A stretch of DNA of 64,000 nucleotides from the NCBI RefSeq assembly GCF_030272615.1, contig NC_081412.1, positions 99,759,796 to 99,823,795 of the forward strand, written 5' to 3'. This stretch comes from Cryptomeria japonica (taxonomy: Eukaryota; Streptophyta; Pinopsida; Cupressales; Cupressaceae). Under the pieces are notes generated by a model. That model did not search any database. It was given only the letters and a program-made list of their open reading frames with translations, and was not told the DNA's origin. Below are positions 23,132 through 35,013 of the stretch, one piece after another (position 1 is the stretch's first letter; each line of letters opens with the position of its first letter). The position numbers were made by a program, and so were the translations under genes.

Positions 23132-25067
23132 ATTATTACCCTATGCATGGTCCTATTTTGCCCCCCACCTCGGTCGAATGCTAGGGGTTTTATTAGGGCA
23201 GCAATTTTTTGGTTGGTGAAAAAATCGTTAGTCTCACTCAATCGAATGTTGTCGCGTGGCCAATTTCTCGTTCAGCTCGTCGCGATGATGAACCATTGGC
23301 TCTGACATGTCTAGTTAGGCATTATTACCCTATGCATGCTCCTATTTTTCCCCCCCACTCGGTCGAACACTCGGGGTCATACCCTATCGACATCGTCCCT
23401 TGAGCGCCCTAAGTGCTCAAAACTGTCAAACTTTGACGAGCCCTAACTCAGAATCCATGGCACCTACGAACGATCCGTTTGAACCTATGGAGCCATGAGA
23501 GGGGTCCCTACAAAATTCTATCTTGGTTTTTCAAGTTGCCATACGGTTTTATTAGGGCAGCAATTTTTCGGTTGGCGAAAAAATCATCAGTCTCACTCAA
23601 TCGAATGTTGTCGCGTGGCAAATTTCTTGTTCAACTCGTCGCGATGATGAACCATCAGCTTTGACATGTCTAGTTAGGCATTATTACCCTATGCATGCTC
23701 CTATTTTTCCCCCCCACTCGGTCGAACTCTCGGGGTCATACCCTACCGACGTTGTCCCTTGAGCGCCCTAAGTGCTCAAAATTGTCAAACTTTGACGGCC
23801 CCTAACTCGAAATCCATGGCACCTGCGAACAATCTGCTTGAACCTACGGGGCTATGAGAGGGGTCCCTACAAAAGCCTATCTCGGTTTTTCAAGTTGCCC
23901 TACGATTTTATTAGGGCAGCAATTTTTCTATTGGCAAAAAAATCGTCAGTCTCACTCAATCGAATGTTGTTGCGTGGCCAATTTATCGTTTAGCTCGTCG
24001 CCATGATGAACCATCGGCTCTGACATGTCTAGTTAGGCATTATTACCCTATGCATGCTCCTATTTTTCCCCCCCACTCGGTCAAACGCTCGGGGTCATAC
24101 CCTACCGACATCGTCCCTTGAGCGCCCTAAGTGCTCAAAATTGTCAAACTTTGACGGGCCCTAACTTGGAATCCGTGGCACCTACAAATGATCCATTTGA
24201 ACCTACGGGGCCATGAGAGGGGTCCCTACAAAATCCTATCTTGGTTTTTCAAGTTGCCCTACGGTTTTATTAGGGCAGCAATTTTTCCGTTGGCAAAAAA
24301 ATCGTTAGTCTCACTCAATCGAATGTTGTCGCGTGGCCAATTTCTCGTTTTGCTCATCGCGATGACGAACCGTTGGCTCTAACATGTCCAGTTAGGCATT
24401 ATTACCTTATGCATGCTCCTATTTTTCCCCCCCACTCAGTCGAACGCTCAGGGTCATACCCTACCGACGTCGTCCGTTGAGCGTCCTAAGTGCTCAAAAT
24501 TGTCAAACTTTGATGGGCCCTAACTTGGAATCCGTGGCACCTGTGAATGATCCGTTTGAACCTATGGGGCCAAGAGAGGGGTCCCTACAAAATCCTATCT
24601 CATTTTTTCAAGTTGCCCTACGGTTTTATTAGGGCAACAATTTTTCGATTGGCAAAAAAATCATCAGTCTCACTCAATAGAATGTTGTCACGTGGCCAAT
24701 TTCTCGTTCTGCTTGTCGCAATGATGAACCATTGGCTCCGACATGTCTAGTTAGGCATTATTACCGTATGCATTCTCCTATTTTTCCCCCCCCACTCGGT
24801 CAAACGCTCAGGGTCATACCCTACCAGCGTCGTCCCTTGAGCGCCCTAAGTGCTCAAAATTGTCAAACTTTGATAGGCCCTAACTTGGAATCTGTGGCAC
24901 CTACAAATGATTCGTTTGAACCTGCGGGGCCATGAGAGGGGTCCCTACAAAATCCTATCTCAGTTTTTCAATTTTCCCTACAGTTTTATTAGGGCAGCAA
25001 TTTTTCGGTTGGCAAAAAAATCATCCATCTCACTCAATCGAATGTTGTCGCATGGCCAATTTCTCGT
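23132..25067. repeat. 359-bp tandem satellite
   Basis: The landmark ATTATTACCC occurs at 23132, 23321, 23680, 24039, 24398 and 24757. The four complete units are each exactly 359 bp, the first is internally deleted to 189 bp, and the last stops at 25067. Units carry a C-run (TTTTTCCCCCCCACTCGG), a TGAGCGCCCTAAGTGCTCAA imperfect hairpin and many CG dinucleotides. 359 is not a multiple of three and the frames are interrupted, so it is non-coding. It lies between the 3' ends of the two convergent genes. Confidence 0.95.
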
Positions 25068-25214
25068 ATCAACCACCGATTTAATAATGCCAATCGGGAA
25101 AGAGTTCTTACACATCCTAAACTATTGATCCAACCACTGAGACCTATGGGTGTTCCTTGCATACTTGTAGAAAAGATTTTCCTTAAAATCCAAAATAAAA
25201 TAAAAAATACTCAC
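25068..25214. other. Junction between satellite and transposase-like gene
   Basis: Starts of a probable intron after the donor at 25209-25214 (minus), then the edge of the satellite. The expected downstream exons are not visible. Confidence 0.35.
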
Positions 25215-26738
25215 TTCTCTTGAGACTAATTCGCATCCAAAACCTTCACCTCCACTCTTCAAAGTATATTTCACTGTCTCATATCTTTTTTTCTCAACAT
25301 AATTCTTTCCAAACTTGTGTTTTCTGCCCTCATGAAAACATGAAACAAACTTTGACAACCCACCATATTCTAAGCACTTCTCATTCAAACAATCATTTCT
25401 ATAGAAATAGTAGCCATCATCTCTAGGGCATAAAAATAGATCTTGCAAGTCTCTTGATGATCTCGGAAATAGCATTGCACCACACTCCTACAACATCTCA
25501 TTAGTATGCATCGTAGAACGAATATGACATAAAAGTTCATGGTACATTGAAAACTCCACATGGTACTTGCAACAACAAGCATTGCTAATCTTAAGAGGAA
25601 CACAATAAAATGGTTTCAAAGATTCAAAGGCCCTTTGTGATATTTGCAAAGTTGTATGTAATTCACAAATTTTTTTGTACAACATTGTTTGGCTTGATTC
25701 CAAGAAATGTTTGGGATGTGGTGTGCGGTCTCGATTGCCGATTCTTAATTTTAAAACATCCTTTACATTGGGTGACACTCTAGAATTAGAGTGCCAAAAT
25801 TGTTGAATCTCCTCCTTCACATTTTTAGTCAACTTTCTATCAACACGTGGAAGCCTCCCACCAAATGCCCATGTATCTTGTTGAAGTGGATCGTCAAGTC
25901 TTTGTCTTCGTGTAGGTGCTCTATCCAAAGTTTTACGGTTTATGTTAAAATCAATACAAGTTTGTCTCATTTGATGAGCCTTCCTCAATTGATGACTTAC
26001 TAAGGAGGTTGTAATCACTCTTCGAGCGACTCTCTTATCTCTTTCTTTAGTATTCTTTCCAATAGAATTGAGAGCTTCAAATAGATGTTTTGCAATAATA
26101 GAATTTCTCTCCATCTTCTTGTTCATACGAATCTTCAATTTGTTTAAAAATGGTCTCATCTTTATCATCTTTAGCAATTGAACAAAGAGTTGGCATTGCT
26201 CGGTCAATGTCTTATTGCTAAAATTTTGGTTAAAAAGTTGTGTAGCCCATAACCGAATGGTTCTTGTTGACCTCTTGCCTTCAAGATCCACAATAATATT
26301 CTCATCGATTTCAAATAACCATTTTGGGGTTCTTGAAGGTCTTGGATTTGGAATTTGTCTTTCATCCATGAGAGGGTCTTCATTTCTAAAGTAATTAGGT
26401 GTTACATATGGTTCACTTGGTTGAGCAATTCCACCTTAAATGTTAAAGTATTCCACATTTTCACCTCCTATGTCAAAATTTTCCACATGTTGAGCATTTT
26501 CATTATCACTTTCAACATTTTCAAAATTTTCACTTTCAAAATCTACATTTTCATTTTCAATTACTTGTGGCACATTTTCAAATTCAATTTCCTCTTCACT
26601 TGAAGTAACATTAGCAATATTTAACATACCTTGTCTTCTCCTCCTATGACATTCTCTATCTCTTTCTCTATACACTTCAATTTGGTCATTTGAAAGTTTT
26701 CTTTTGCGTTTAGACTTCCGACGACTACTACTCCCCAT
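25215..26738 (-). pseudogene. Transposase-like gene, first exon (N-terminal half)
   Basis: One minus-strand frame of 508 codons from ATG at 26736-26738 (MGSSSRRKSKRKRKLSNDQ, a basic nuclear-localisation-type start) to a GTGAGT donor at 25209-25214, in phase 0. Two in-frame stops interrupt it (26436-26438 and 25488-25490). After an acidic Glu/Asn-rich segment comes a Lys/Arg-rich region, then KPFYCVPLKISNACCCKYH and a Cys-rich part with LFLCPRDDGYYFYRNDC and CLEYGG. This Cys/His pattern recalls a transposon-encoded protein family I know from other plants and some animals, where a catalytic domain follows. That part is absent here; satellite lies where it would be. Function is inference. Confidence 0.45.
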
Positions 26739-26868
26739 TTCCCTCCACACAGATGCTCCTACATGATTGACAATGTAAGTTTTGACTTTAAGAATCTCCC
26801 AAAAGCACAAATTTGTCTCAACCTGCCTAAAAACCCATGATCATCGACAAAAAATAGAATATGCAGAC

Positions 26869-26901
26869 TGTGGGCCGTTGGAATCAACAAAATGGCCCAC
26901 A
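26869..26901 (-). promoter_or_regulatory. Inverted TGGGCC pair upstream of the transposase-like gene
   Basis: TGTGGGCC at 26869-26876 and GGCCCACA at 26894-26901 form an 8-bp inverted repeat 131-163 bp upstream of the ATG. TGGGCC matches the plant 'site II' element bound by TCP factors, often found in promoters of genes active in dividing cells. Confidence 0.45.
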
Positions 26902-26921
26902 AGGATTTTTTTTTTATGTAC

Positions 26922-27059
26922 AAAAATTGGATATCCGATTTTAATGTATAAATTTGTGGTCCCCAAAAATTTCCCCATTGCCACCTTTTATTTACTGAAC
27001 TACCACATTAATGGTAATGGTAGAAATCCGATATCCGATTAAATCCGATATCGGATTTT
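26922..27059. promoter_or_regulatory. Cluster of GGATATCC palindromes, right end
   Basis: AAAATTGGATATCCGATTTT at 26922-26941, then AAATCCGATATCCGATT and ATCCGATATCGGATTT back to back at 27024-27059. They lie 184-321 bp upstream of the ATG at 26738, mirroring the left cluster. Confidence 0.45.
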
Positions 27060-27072
27060 ATTAGTCATATTT

Positions 27073-27284
<212 letters not shown>

Positions 27285-27290
<6 letters not shown>

Positions 27291-28395
27291 TATTATGTCC
27301 TACGACCTCTTAGGACACCATATGACCCCTAACGACATGATTTGGTGTCTTAAGGGGTCCTATGGTGTGTTTAGGGGTCATATGGTGTCCTCTTTAGGGG
27401 TCATATGGTGTCTTGGGACACCATATGACCCCTAATGACACCATATTGGGTCACTTTGGGTCATATTATGTCCTAAGGGGTCATATTGTGTCTTACAACC
27501 CCTTAGGACACAATATGACCCAAAGTGACCCAATATGGTGTCATTAGGGGTCATATGGTGTCTTGGGACACCATATGACCCCTATGGACACCATATGACC
27601 CCTAAAGACACCATAGGACCCCTTAAGATACCAAATCATGTTGTTAGGGGTCATATGGTGTCCTAAGGAGTTGTAGGACACAATATGACCCAAAGCGACC
27701 CAATATGGTGTCATTAGGGGTCATATGGTGTCCTAAGAGGTCATAAGGGTTCATGGGACACCATATGACCCCTTAGGACACCATATGACCCCTAACGACA
27801 CAATTTGGTGTCTTAAGGGGTCCTATGGTGTCCATAGGGGTCATATTGTGCCCATAGGGGTCATATGGTGTCTTGGGACACCATACAACCCGTTATGACA
27901 CCATATTGGGTCGCTTTGGGTCATATTGTGTCCTACGACCCCTTAGGACACCATAAGACCCCTTACGACACCATATGACCCCTTAAGATACCATACGGTG
28001 TCATAAGGGGTCCTATGGTGTCCATAGGGGTCATATGGTGTCCTACAACCCCTTATGACACCATATGACCCCTTAAGACACCATATTTGGTCGTTATGGG
28101 TCATATTGTGTCCTAGTGGGTCATATTATGTCATATGACCCCTTTAAGATATCATATGACCCCTTAGGACACCATATGACCCCTAATGACACCATATTGG
28201 GTTGCTTTGGGTCATATTGTGTCCTAAGGGGTCATATTGTGTCTTACGACCTCTTAAGACAACATATGACCCATAACGACACAATTTGGTGTCTTAAGGG
28301 GTCATATGGTGTCCCATGAACCCTTATGACCCCTTAGGACACCATACAACTCGTTATGACACCATATTGGGTCATTTTGGGTCGTATGGTATCTT
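27285..28395. repeat. Array of interleaved inverted 18-bp repeats
   Basis: About 1.1 kb made almost only of GGACACCATATGACCCCT and its complement AGGGGTCATATGGTGTCC, in mixed orientations with variants. It includes a large near-perfect hairpin: arms of about 86 bp at 27395-27480 and 27499-27584 around an 18-nt loop, with a few mismatches. No coding frame. Confidence 0.92.
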
Positions 28396-28967
28396 AATCT
28401 CTCTCTCTCTCCCCCTCTCCCCTAATCTCTCCATCTATCTCTCTCCCCCTAATCTCTCTCTATCTCTCTCCCTTCCCCCCCATCTCTCTCTTTCTGTCTG
28501 TCTGTCTGTCTGTCTCCCCCTCTCTCTAACTCTCTGCTAATCTCTCTCTCTCTCTCTCTCTACCCATCTCTCCCTTCCCCCTCCCCATCTCTATCTCTCT
28601 CTCTCTGTCTCTCTCTGTCTGTCTGTCTGTCTCTCTATTTGTCTATCTGTCTCTATCCCTCTCCCCTATTCTATCTCTGTCTCTGTCTGTCTCTATTTGT
28701 CTCTGTCTGTCTATCTGTCTGTCTGTCTGTCTATCTGTCTCTATCTCTGTCTCTCTATCTCTCTATCTCTGTCTCTCTGTTTCTGTCTCTGTCTTTGTCT
28801 CTGTCTCTGTCTCTATCTCTATCTCTGTCTCTGTCTCTGTCTTTGTCTCTGTCTCTCTCCCCTATTCTCTCCATCTCTATCTTTGTCTCTGTCTGTCTCT
28901 GTCTTTGTCTCTGTCTCTCTCTGTCTGTCCGTCTGTCTCTCTCTGTCTCTGTCTCTGTCTCTGTCTT

Positions 28968-29038
<71 letters not shown>

Positions 29039-29055
29039 TTGTTTGTCTGTCTCTA
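28396..29055. repeat. (CT)n and CTGT-rich tract
   Basis: CTCTCT, CTGTCTGTCTGT and CTGTCTCTGTCT repeats, with perfect (CT)n at about 28973-29032. Relative to the (GA)n block at 27074 it is the complementary strand, so the two tracts flank the palindromic array as inverted arms. Confidence 0.95.
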
Positions 29056-29142
29056 ATATCATATACTAATTTATTTATAAATTAATATATTAATAAACAT
29101 TAGATTAATTGTGGGCAAATCTAGTTAGAGAATTTACTGATT

Positions 29143-29180
29143 AAAATTGAATATCTGATTATATCGGATATCCAATTTTT
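29143..29180. promoter_or_regulatory. GGATATCC palindromes, outer right copy
   Basis: AAAATTGAATATCTGATT followed by ATCGGATATCCAATTTTT, matching the outer left copy at 19465-19482 in the same orientation. Confidence 0.45.
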
Positions 29181-32100
29181 GTAGTCAAATTTTCAAATTT
29201 CAAATTTTAGCTCGGGAATGCTTTGGTATTTGGCTTGGAAGTGACAAGCTTGGAAATTCAATTGAAAAAATGTGTTTTTCAGTATTCCTTGATTTTCCAA
29301 ACTTTACACTGGTGGCTAACGACTTTTTTTGTAGCCAAAATTGATAAAACAAAAAGGGTTTTTTAAGGATGTTCCCAGCTTTCCAACAATATAAGGCTTG
29401 TCTTATTTCGACTTTAATAAATAATAATTATTTATTTTCTAATTGAATTCTGACAATAGTCCTGATTGATATATTGGTTGAAAAACACTCATAACTTTCA
29501 AACAATATAACATTTTCTGAATCCAAAACATGCATGACATCCTATGATTCATCTACTATAGGGAAAAATGAAAAAAAATTAAATTTCATAAGGTTTTGAC
29601 CAAGTTAAGGTGGTCAGATGTAGGAGTTTCTAAAAAAGCTATAGTAAAAATTCATAAATAATTATTTACTTTATAAAAAATTAAAAAAAAATATGTGTCA
29701 CATCCGGACATGAGTCTAATACTTATATTATAAATATTATAAAAAAATATTATGATTTGATTGTGATTAGGGTGATTAGACATATGTCTACTTCTTATTT
29801 TTTTCCTGAAATTTTAGTACCACTGCATTGAAATTTGAAATTTTCATCAAATAGGATTTTTTTTTTTCCAAAAAATAACTAGTAGCTTAGAAACTACATT
29901 CAATTTTCTATATATTCTCTTCTTACATATTTAAAAAATAATGTTCACAACTTATTCAAATTTTTATGTCAAGCTGCATAACTCTGATTTTCTAAAATTT
30001 CATTGCTACTTAAGGGCCTGTTTTGGCACACCATGATCCTGCACATACCTAAAGTTAAGTGTCACTTCTAGGGTTTCTATTCCTTCATTGCTTAGGAAGT
30101 GAGTATGTAATGTTGAGATCATAAAATAATATAGTTAAAGCATGAAAGAAAGTGAATGCAAAGAAACCATGGTAGACTGGTAAACAATAGAACTGAAATA
30201 GCAAGCACAAAAATGAAAGGAGAGTCCATCTATGTATTTGTAATTGAAATTTGAAGCTTAGCTCACTGGACTAGGGCGTTAGAATGCCCTAGTATTTTGA
30301 GATTGAGTTGTGGTTAGGAGGTTTGAATCCCGAAGAAGACTAAATGCCAACTCTGAAATCTAGAACAGAACTGTGAAGACTAGGAAACCCTAGCATCTTG
30401 GTCCTAGGATAGGGGCACCCTACTCTCTAAAAACCAAACTCAATTTCTGATGACATACTTGTATCAACTTCTTGAAGTTTCTCAAAGTCCTTTGGCTCCA
30501 TCAAATACTTGTAGCTACACCAACAAAATAGAAAATGGTAGGATTGCAACTATATAGGGGTTTTCCCTGGTCAACCCCCTTGTTTTGGTGATTTCCACCT
30601 TCACAAATACATGATATTGTAATTGGAAAAATGTGTTCTCTTGAAGCTTCAGTGTTTTAGGATTTCTATGAGCTAGAATGTCTAAAATTCAAACTAGAGT
30701 CCTACTAAAATGTGTTAGAGTAAATTGTAAATGATTGTAATGAAAATGCTTTAAATCACAATTAGGATGCAAATCCAAAGAAATGATGTAAATCTAAAAA
30801 GTAATATGATGTAGATATGAAGCTCAATGTAGAAACACAAGAACAACATGAAATCATACCTAGTCCTTTAGAAAAAGGTACAAGTCAAACATTAGTTACT
30901 GATTCTGTCATCATCCTCTAATGTCTCTTGAAGCTTCCATGGTTGAACGAAGACTTCGTAATTGATGAATTTGCAGGTCTATGACTTCACATAAAAGCAA
31001 TTCTTTCACTTCATACGGATCTCCACTTGAATGCTAGGTTTGAATTTGATCAAAAGCTGACCTAGAATTGATATATTTTCACATGGAGTAGGATTTGAAT
31101 TAGATAAGACAACAAAATTATCCTCTCAAAATTCGGGGAAAAAAGAGTGGGACTGTGGTGGTAGGTCGCCCTAGTCACGACAACATTTTTTTTGACTTTC
31201 GGGAAATGAAAGATAACATGGTTCTAATGTTGAATTCAACTTGGTGTCTCAAACTATAATGTATAGATATGTGGGATATGATTTGAATGTTGAAATTAGT
31301 GTAAGATTCAGATTAAACTAGGATGAAATAATAAAAAGGGGCACACCTAAGATCAAGGGCCTAATTTTATGAAATTTGAATTGATGAGAGAGGACTTAAA
31401 TTTAATTAAATTATTAATTAAATGCCTAAGGAAGTCCTATAATGTATAATGTAATGAAACATACTAAGGTGATTGCTAACTAAGTGTGGAATTAGACAAC
31501 CTAATTAAGGGTGTACAATTTACAAAACTACATTTAGCCCCCACTTTAGTGGTCTTATGACACTGTGCATATTCAAGCCAAAATACAAAAAACTAAACAT
31601 TTATGTAAAAAGGATCTGTCCATAAATGTCGAAGAAATACTCCAGTAGTATCTATTGAGGCAAAATTTGAATTCCAAAGAATTGACTTGAAACTTGTTAA
31701 TCCATCATATAATATAAAAGAAAGCTACAGGAAATATTTAGCTTCAACCAATGAAACAACATGAAATAACAGTAAATAAAAGAGATTACACCTTCATGAT
31801 TTATGTCTCATTGTGTCCTAACTCCACTGTTCTTGGTTGTAGATGATTTGCTCTCAGACAAGCACTGGTAGCTTCCAAGATGACATATGAAGAATTTATT
31901 GATAGTTAACTGATACTATGATATGCATATGCAAATGATTTAAGCTAACATGATATTAAGCTATGATAAAAATTCTAAAATTGCTAATTGCTTCAAACTC
32001 AAACTCACGGATGCAAGATAAAGACTTCTAGAATGACTATAAGATTAGCTATTAGTTTCAAAATGGCTTAGGAGATCTCTTTTTATAGATTTTGAGTGCA

Positions 32101-33513
32101 TGAGCTTAGGTGGTAGAGATCAATGGTCATGATTGAATCTTGAAAATTGGATGGCTATGAGAAAGAGGTTGAAGGTTGAGAGAAAGAGGGAAGGAGAATA
32201 AAAGTGTCACTCATCTCACCTTGATTGAGTTGAAGACTTGAGAGGATATAGGATAGTTGGAGAAGATGTAGGAATGAGAGGACAAGTGGACTCAATTCCT
32301 CCTAAGATATAGGGATGTTGGAGAGAATATAGAAGAAGGTTAGGAAATATGTATACATACATAATATTTCATTTATTTTGGAAGTTGGAGATAAGTGGCT
32401 AATAAATGATTTAATTTAATTTAATTTTATTGAATTAATTTAGCCACATGATGGATGAGTTGGCAAAAGAAAGATGAAGTGGAGATGGAAAGGTGAGTTG
32501 GAAAAGGGAATAAATAATTAAGAAATTATTTAGTTAATGAGACTATAGGATAGTAGATAGAGGAATAATTAATTATTTAGACATTTAATCAATTGATTAG
32601 AAGAAAAGGATACAATGAATTTAATTAATAAAATGTTTCAATTAAATTAATTAATAGAAGGACATGAAATGGATTAAATAAATTAATCTTTTCAAATTAA
32701 CTATTTAATAGAAGAATAATTATTAAATAAATATAAAATATTTATTTAATTGCTCATAGCCATTTTTATATGTATACAATATTTATAGTAAAATGTTAGG
32801 AACCACATTCTATAGAACCACATTGTTAGTTTAAATCACAAAATATTTTGGAATTCTTACTAAGAGTGACGAAATTCGAGGGTAGCTATATGCCACCCCT
32901 TGTTTCGGCTTGCTAATTAGGAGGTTGAAATAGGGTATCATGTTTGCCACATTGAATTGTGAGAGAAATTGATGACAAATGCTTGTAATGAGGTTCAATA
33001 CAAGATCAAAACTATTCAAGGATCATTTGGTAAGAAAGAGAACTAAATTGTGATTCTAATGCAACCAACGATGTCAGAATCAGAGCTTGCTAACTTGAGA
33101 TATGAATGATAGAGTGTAACATAAAAAATAGGATTTTGTGGAAGAATTACCTTTTAAATAGTGAGAAATGCACTGTTCATTTGTCTTATTCACCTTTTTA
33201 CCTTGGAGTGCAGAAGGAGAGCCCACAAAGTGAAAAATGTCATGGCAATGACCAGATGTGCCACAAGGATGGAGAACTTTCAAGGCATTTGTTGAGGAGC
33301 ACTTGCCACTAGTTGAGGTAGGCTTGCTAACTTTACCTTGTTGATGTATTTTCATTCAATTTGTTATTTTTTTATCGTAACCCTAGGTGTTCACATGGCC
33401 CTCCCAAAATGGGTACCATGGTCCCCTTAGGGTGCCATGTGACACTCTTGAGGTTAGAATAGTTTTTGAGACGATGATATTGATGTGTGAATTTGGTGTT
33501 TGTAGGAATTAAC
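29181..33513. other. Old intergenic repeat sequence, no gene seen
   Basis: 4.3 kb without a supportable coding frame. 29190-30000 is A/T-rich with poly-T/poly-A runs. 31100-32760 includes TTAATTAAAT palindromic stretches like those of element G, so an old Gypsy-like LTR fragment is likely but its ends cannot be fixed. A SINE-like sequence lies at 30255-30335. Confidence 0.5.
30255..30335 (+). repeat. tRNA-derived SINE-like sequence
   Basis: TAGCTCACTGG at 30259-30269 fits the RNA polymerase III A box, and GGTTTGAATCC at 30320-30330 fits the B box (one base off GGTTCGAATCC). They lie 61 bp apart in the right order. The segment between, with GGGCGTTAGAATGCCCTAG, could form a tRNA-like arm. It is not an intact tRNA. 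No clear tail or target duplication was found. Confidence 0.45.
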
Positions 33514-35013
33514 CTACATGCGAGAGAATACCACAAGTATTATATACACCTATATTTGGAGTCAGATATCCCACCTTTCTCTAGACAAGAATAACTTTCT
33601 TTGAGCAGTTTGATTATATTGGGTGTGTTGCATGCCAACATGTTGAAATTGAATGAGTTGATGTTGATGGCCTTGATAGAGAGATGGAACCTAGATAAAT
33701 CTACCTTCCAACTTCCTATTGGAGAGATGATGGTCACCCTAGAGGATGTGCATCACATCTTATGACTACCAATGCAAGAGAGGACCGTTAGATATCAGTC
33801 ACATCACTCACAAGCATAGGTAGGGAGAGGTCATGCATACTAAACTAGTAGAGTGACTCCCATAGATCTAAGAGGTCAGATACTCATCCGGTGGCTACTA
33901 TATCCTACAAGGGATATTCCATTAGTTTAGAGGATTATGATTGCCACAGTAGTGCTTTCCATATGTCTTGATGTTTGAGGTAGTCATATGCATGGGGGAC
34001 TAGCCTATGCCCTACATGAGATGGAGGAGCACCGCACTGTGTTCTCATGGGGACACGATAGCATTTTAGCACATCTCTACCATGATCTAGGAGATTATGT
34101 TTATTATGAGGGTAAGAGTTTGATGACTTGCACTCTCCTTTGGGTCTCTATGTTTGAGAACATCACATGTATGAGTCGCGCAGGGTTTCCTATAGAGATC
34201 TCTTTTGAGGAGCCTCAGACACATGCGTATCCTTGCGGTAGATCATGGTAAAGAGAAGATTTATTGTACTGAATAATTATGATGGACCATCTATGACCTA
34301 CCGATATTGTATGGAGGCCCTATAGGTGGATGCATGTTTGGGATGAGCAACATGTATAGTTGCAATGGATGCAATGACCATTTATTGGAGGCTTTCCATA
34401 GTTACATCATCATCCTATTTTACTTTGAAAAGGTGATTAGATAGTTTGGTCTAGAGTGCATGGCTATCCTATAACTGTACCGATCTACATATGATATTGT
34501 TGGAGTGTAATGAGACTAAGGGCCTTGTGTAGACCTACAACATAGGATGTAGAGATTATTGATGAGCAGGAGAATAAGAGACATGATAGATATGCCCCCC
34601 AACTTGAGGATGATGTAGGTGTGCAACATGTATGCACTATATTCTGGGAGGCTACATATAAAGGAACCATATTTCCTCTAGACTACTCAAGAGGAGACCC
34701 TAATCCTTGGGTGAGACCATCATATTCTCATATTTAGGAGGAAGTAGATGAGAAAATAGGAGATCCTAGTGATATATATGGTGAGGAGTAGGAGCAGGAT
34801 GAGGGTGATGCTTCTAGTCATGTGGGAGATGAGGTTCCAGATGCTAACTTTCCATAGTTATAGGATAGGGAGTAGGGTATAGAGGTAGAAGATGATGATA
34901 CACCCTTATAGAGGCCTTCCTCATGAGTACGTAGGTTGTCACCACCTTCATTACACTCTGAGATGTCTAGACAATCTGAGGGGAAACTAGCAGAGCTATG
35001 CCTCCAGCCATAG
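33514..35013 (+). pseudogene. Plant mobile domain (PMD, MAIN-like) pseudogene
   Basis: One plus frame of about 500 codons with many stops. The N-terminal part reads LIERWNLDKSTFQLPIGEMM and then VTLEDVHHIL, the signature of the plant mobile domain found in MAIN/MAIL1 proteins and carried by many plant transposons. Later parts keep the spacing of the domain (33988-34251 is open, then VWRPYRWMHVW), and the tail is acidic. Stops include the TAA after FSRQE near 33590 and the TGA right after VHHIL. PMD proteins act in silencing or in mobile elements. This copy is decayed and probably transposon-derived. Confidence 0.75.

Larger units (their letters stand above)
20374..27059. mobile_element. Candidate two-gene DNA transposon unit with palindromic ends
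   Basis: A plus-strand spliced gene (20699-22615) and a minus-strand transposase-like gene (25215-26738) point toward each other. Upstream of each, 184-325 bp from the start codon, lie clusters of the palindrome AATCGGATATCCGATT: 20374-20393 and 20465-20482 on the left, 26922-26942 and 27024-27059 on the right. Reading inward, AATCGAATATCCGATTTTCTA (left, split here as a 21-mer minus its last base) and AATCGGATATCGGATTTCTA (right) align as inverted repeats. The middle is filled by satellite. No target duplication could be fixed, so element ends are provisional. Confidence 0.4.

Noticed and set aside
23120-25128. Repeated frames of 60-73 codons (LPYGFIRAAIFRLAKKS type)
   Set aside because: They recur with the 359-bp satellite, but the period is not a multiple of three and the frames end at unrelated points, so they are shadows of the satellite.
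33080-33355. Minus-strand 91-codon frame
   Set aside because: No motif, overlapping frames on the other strand, AT-rich non-coding surroundings.
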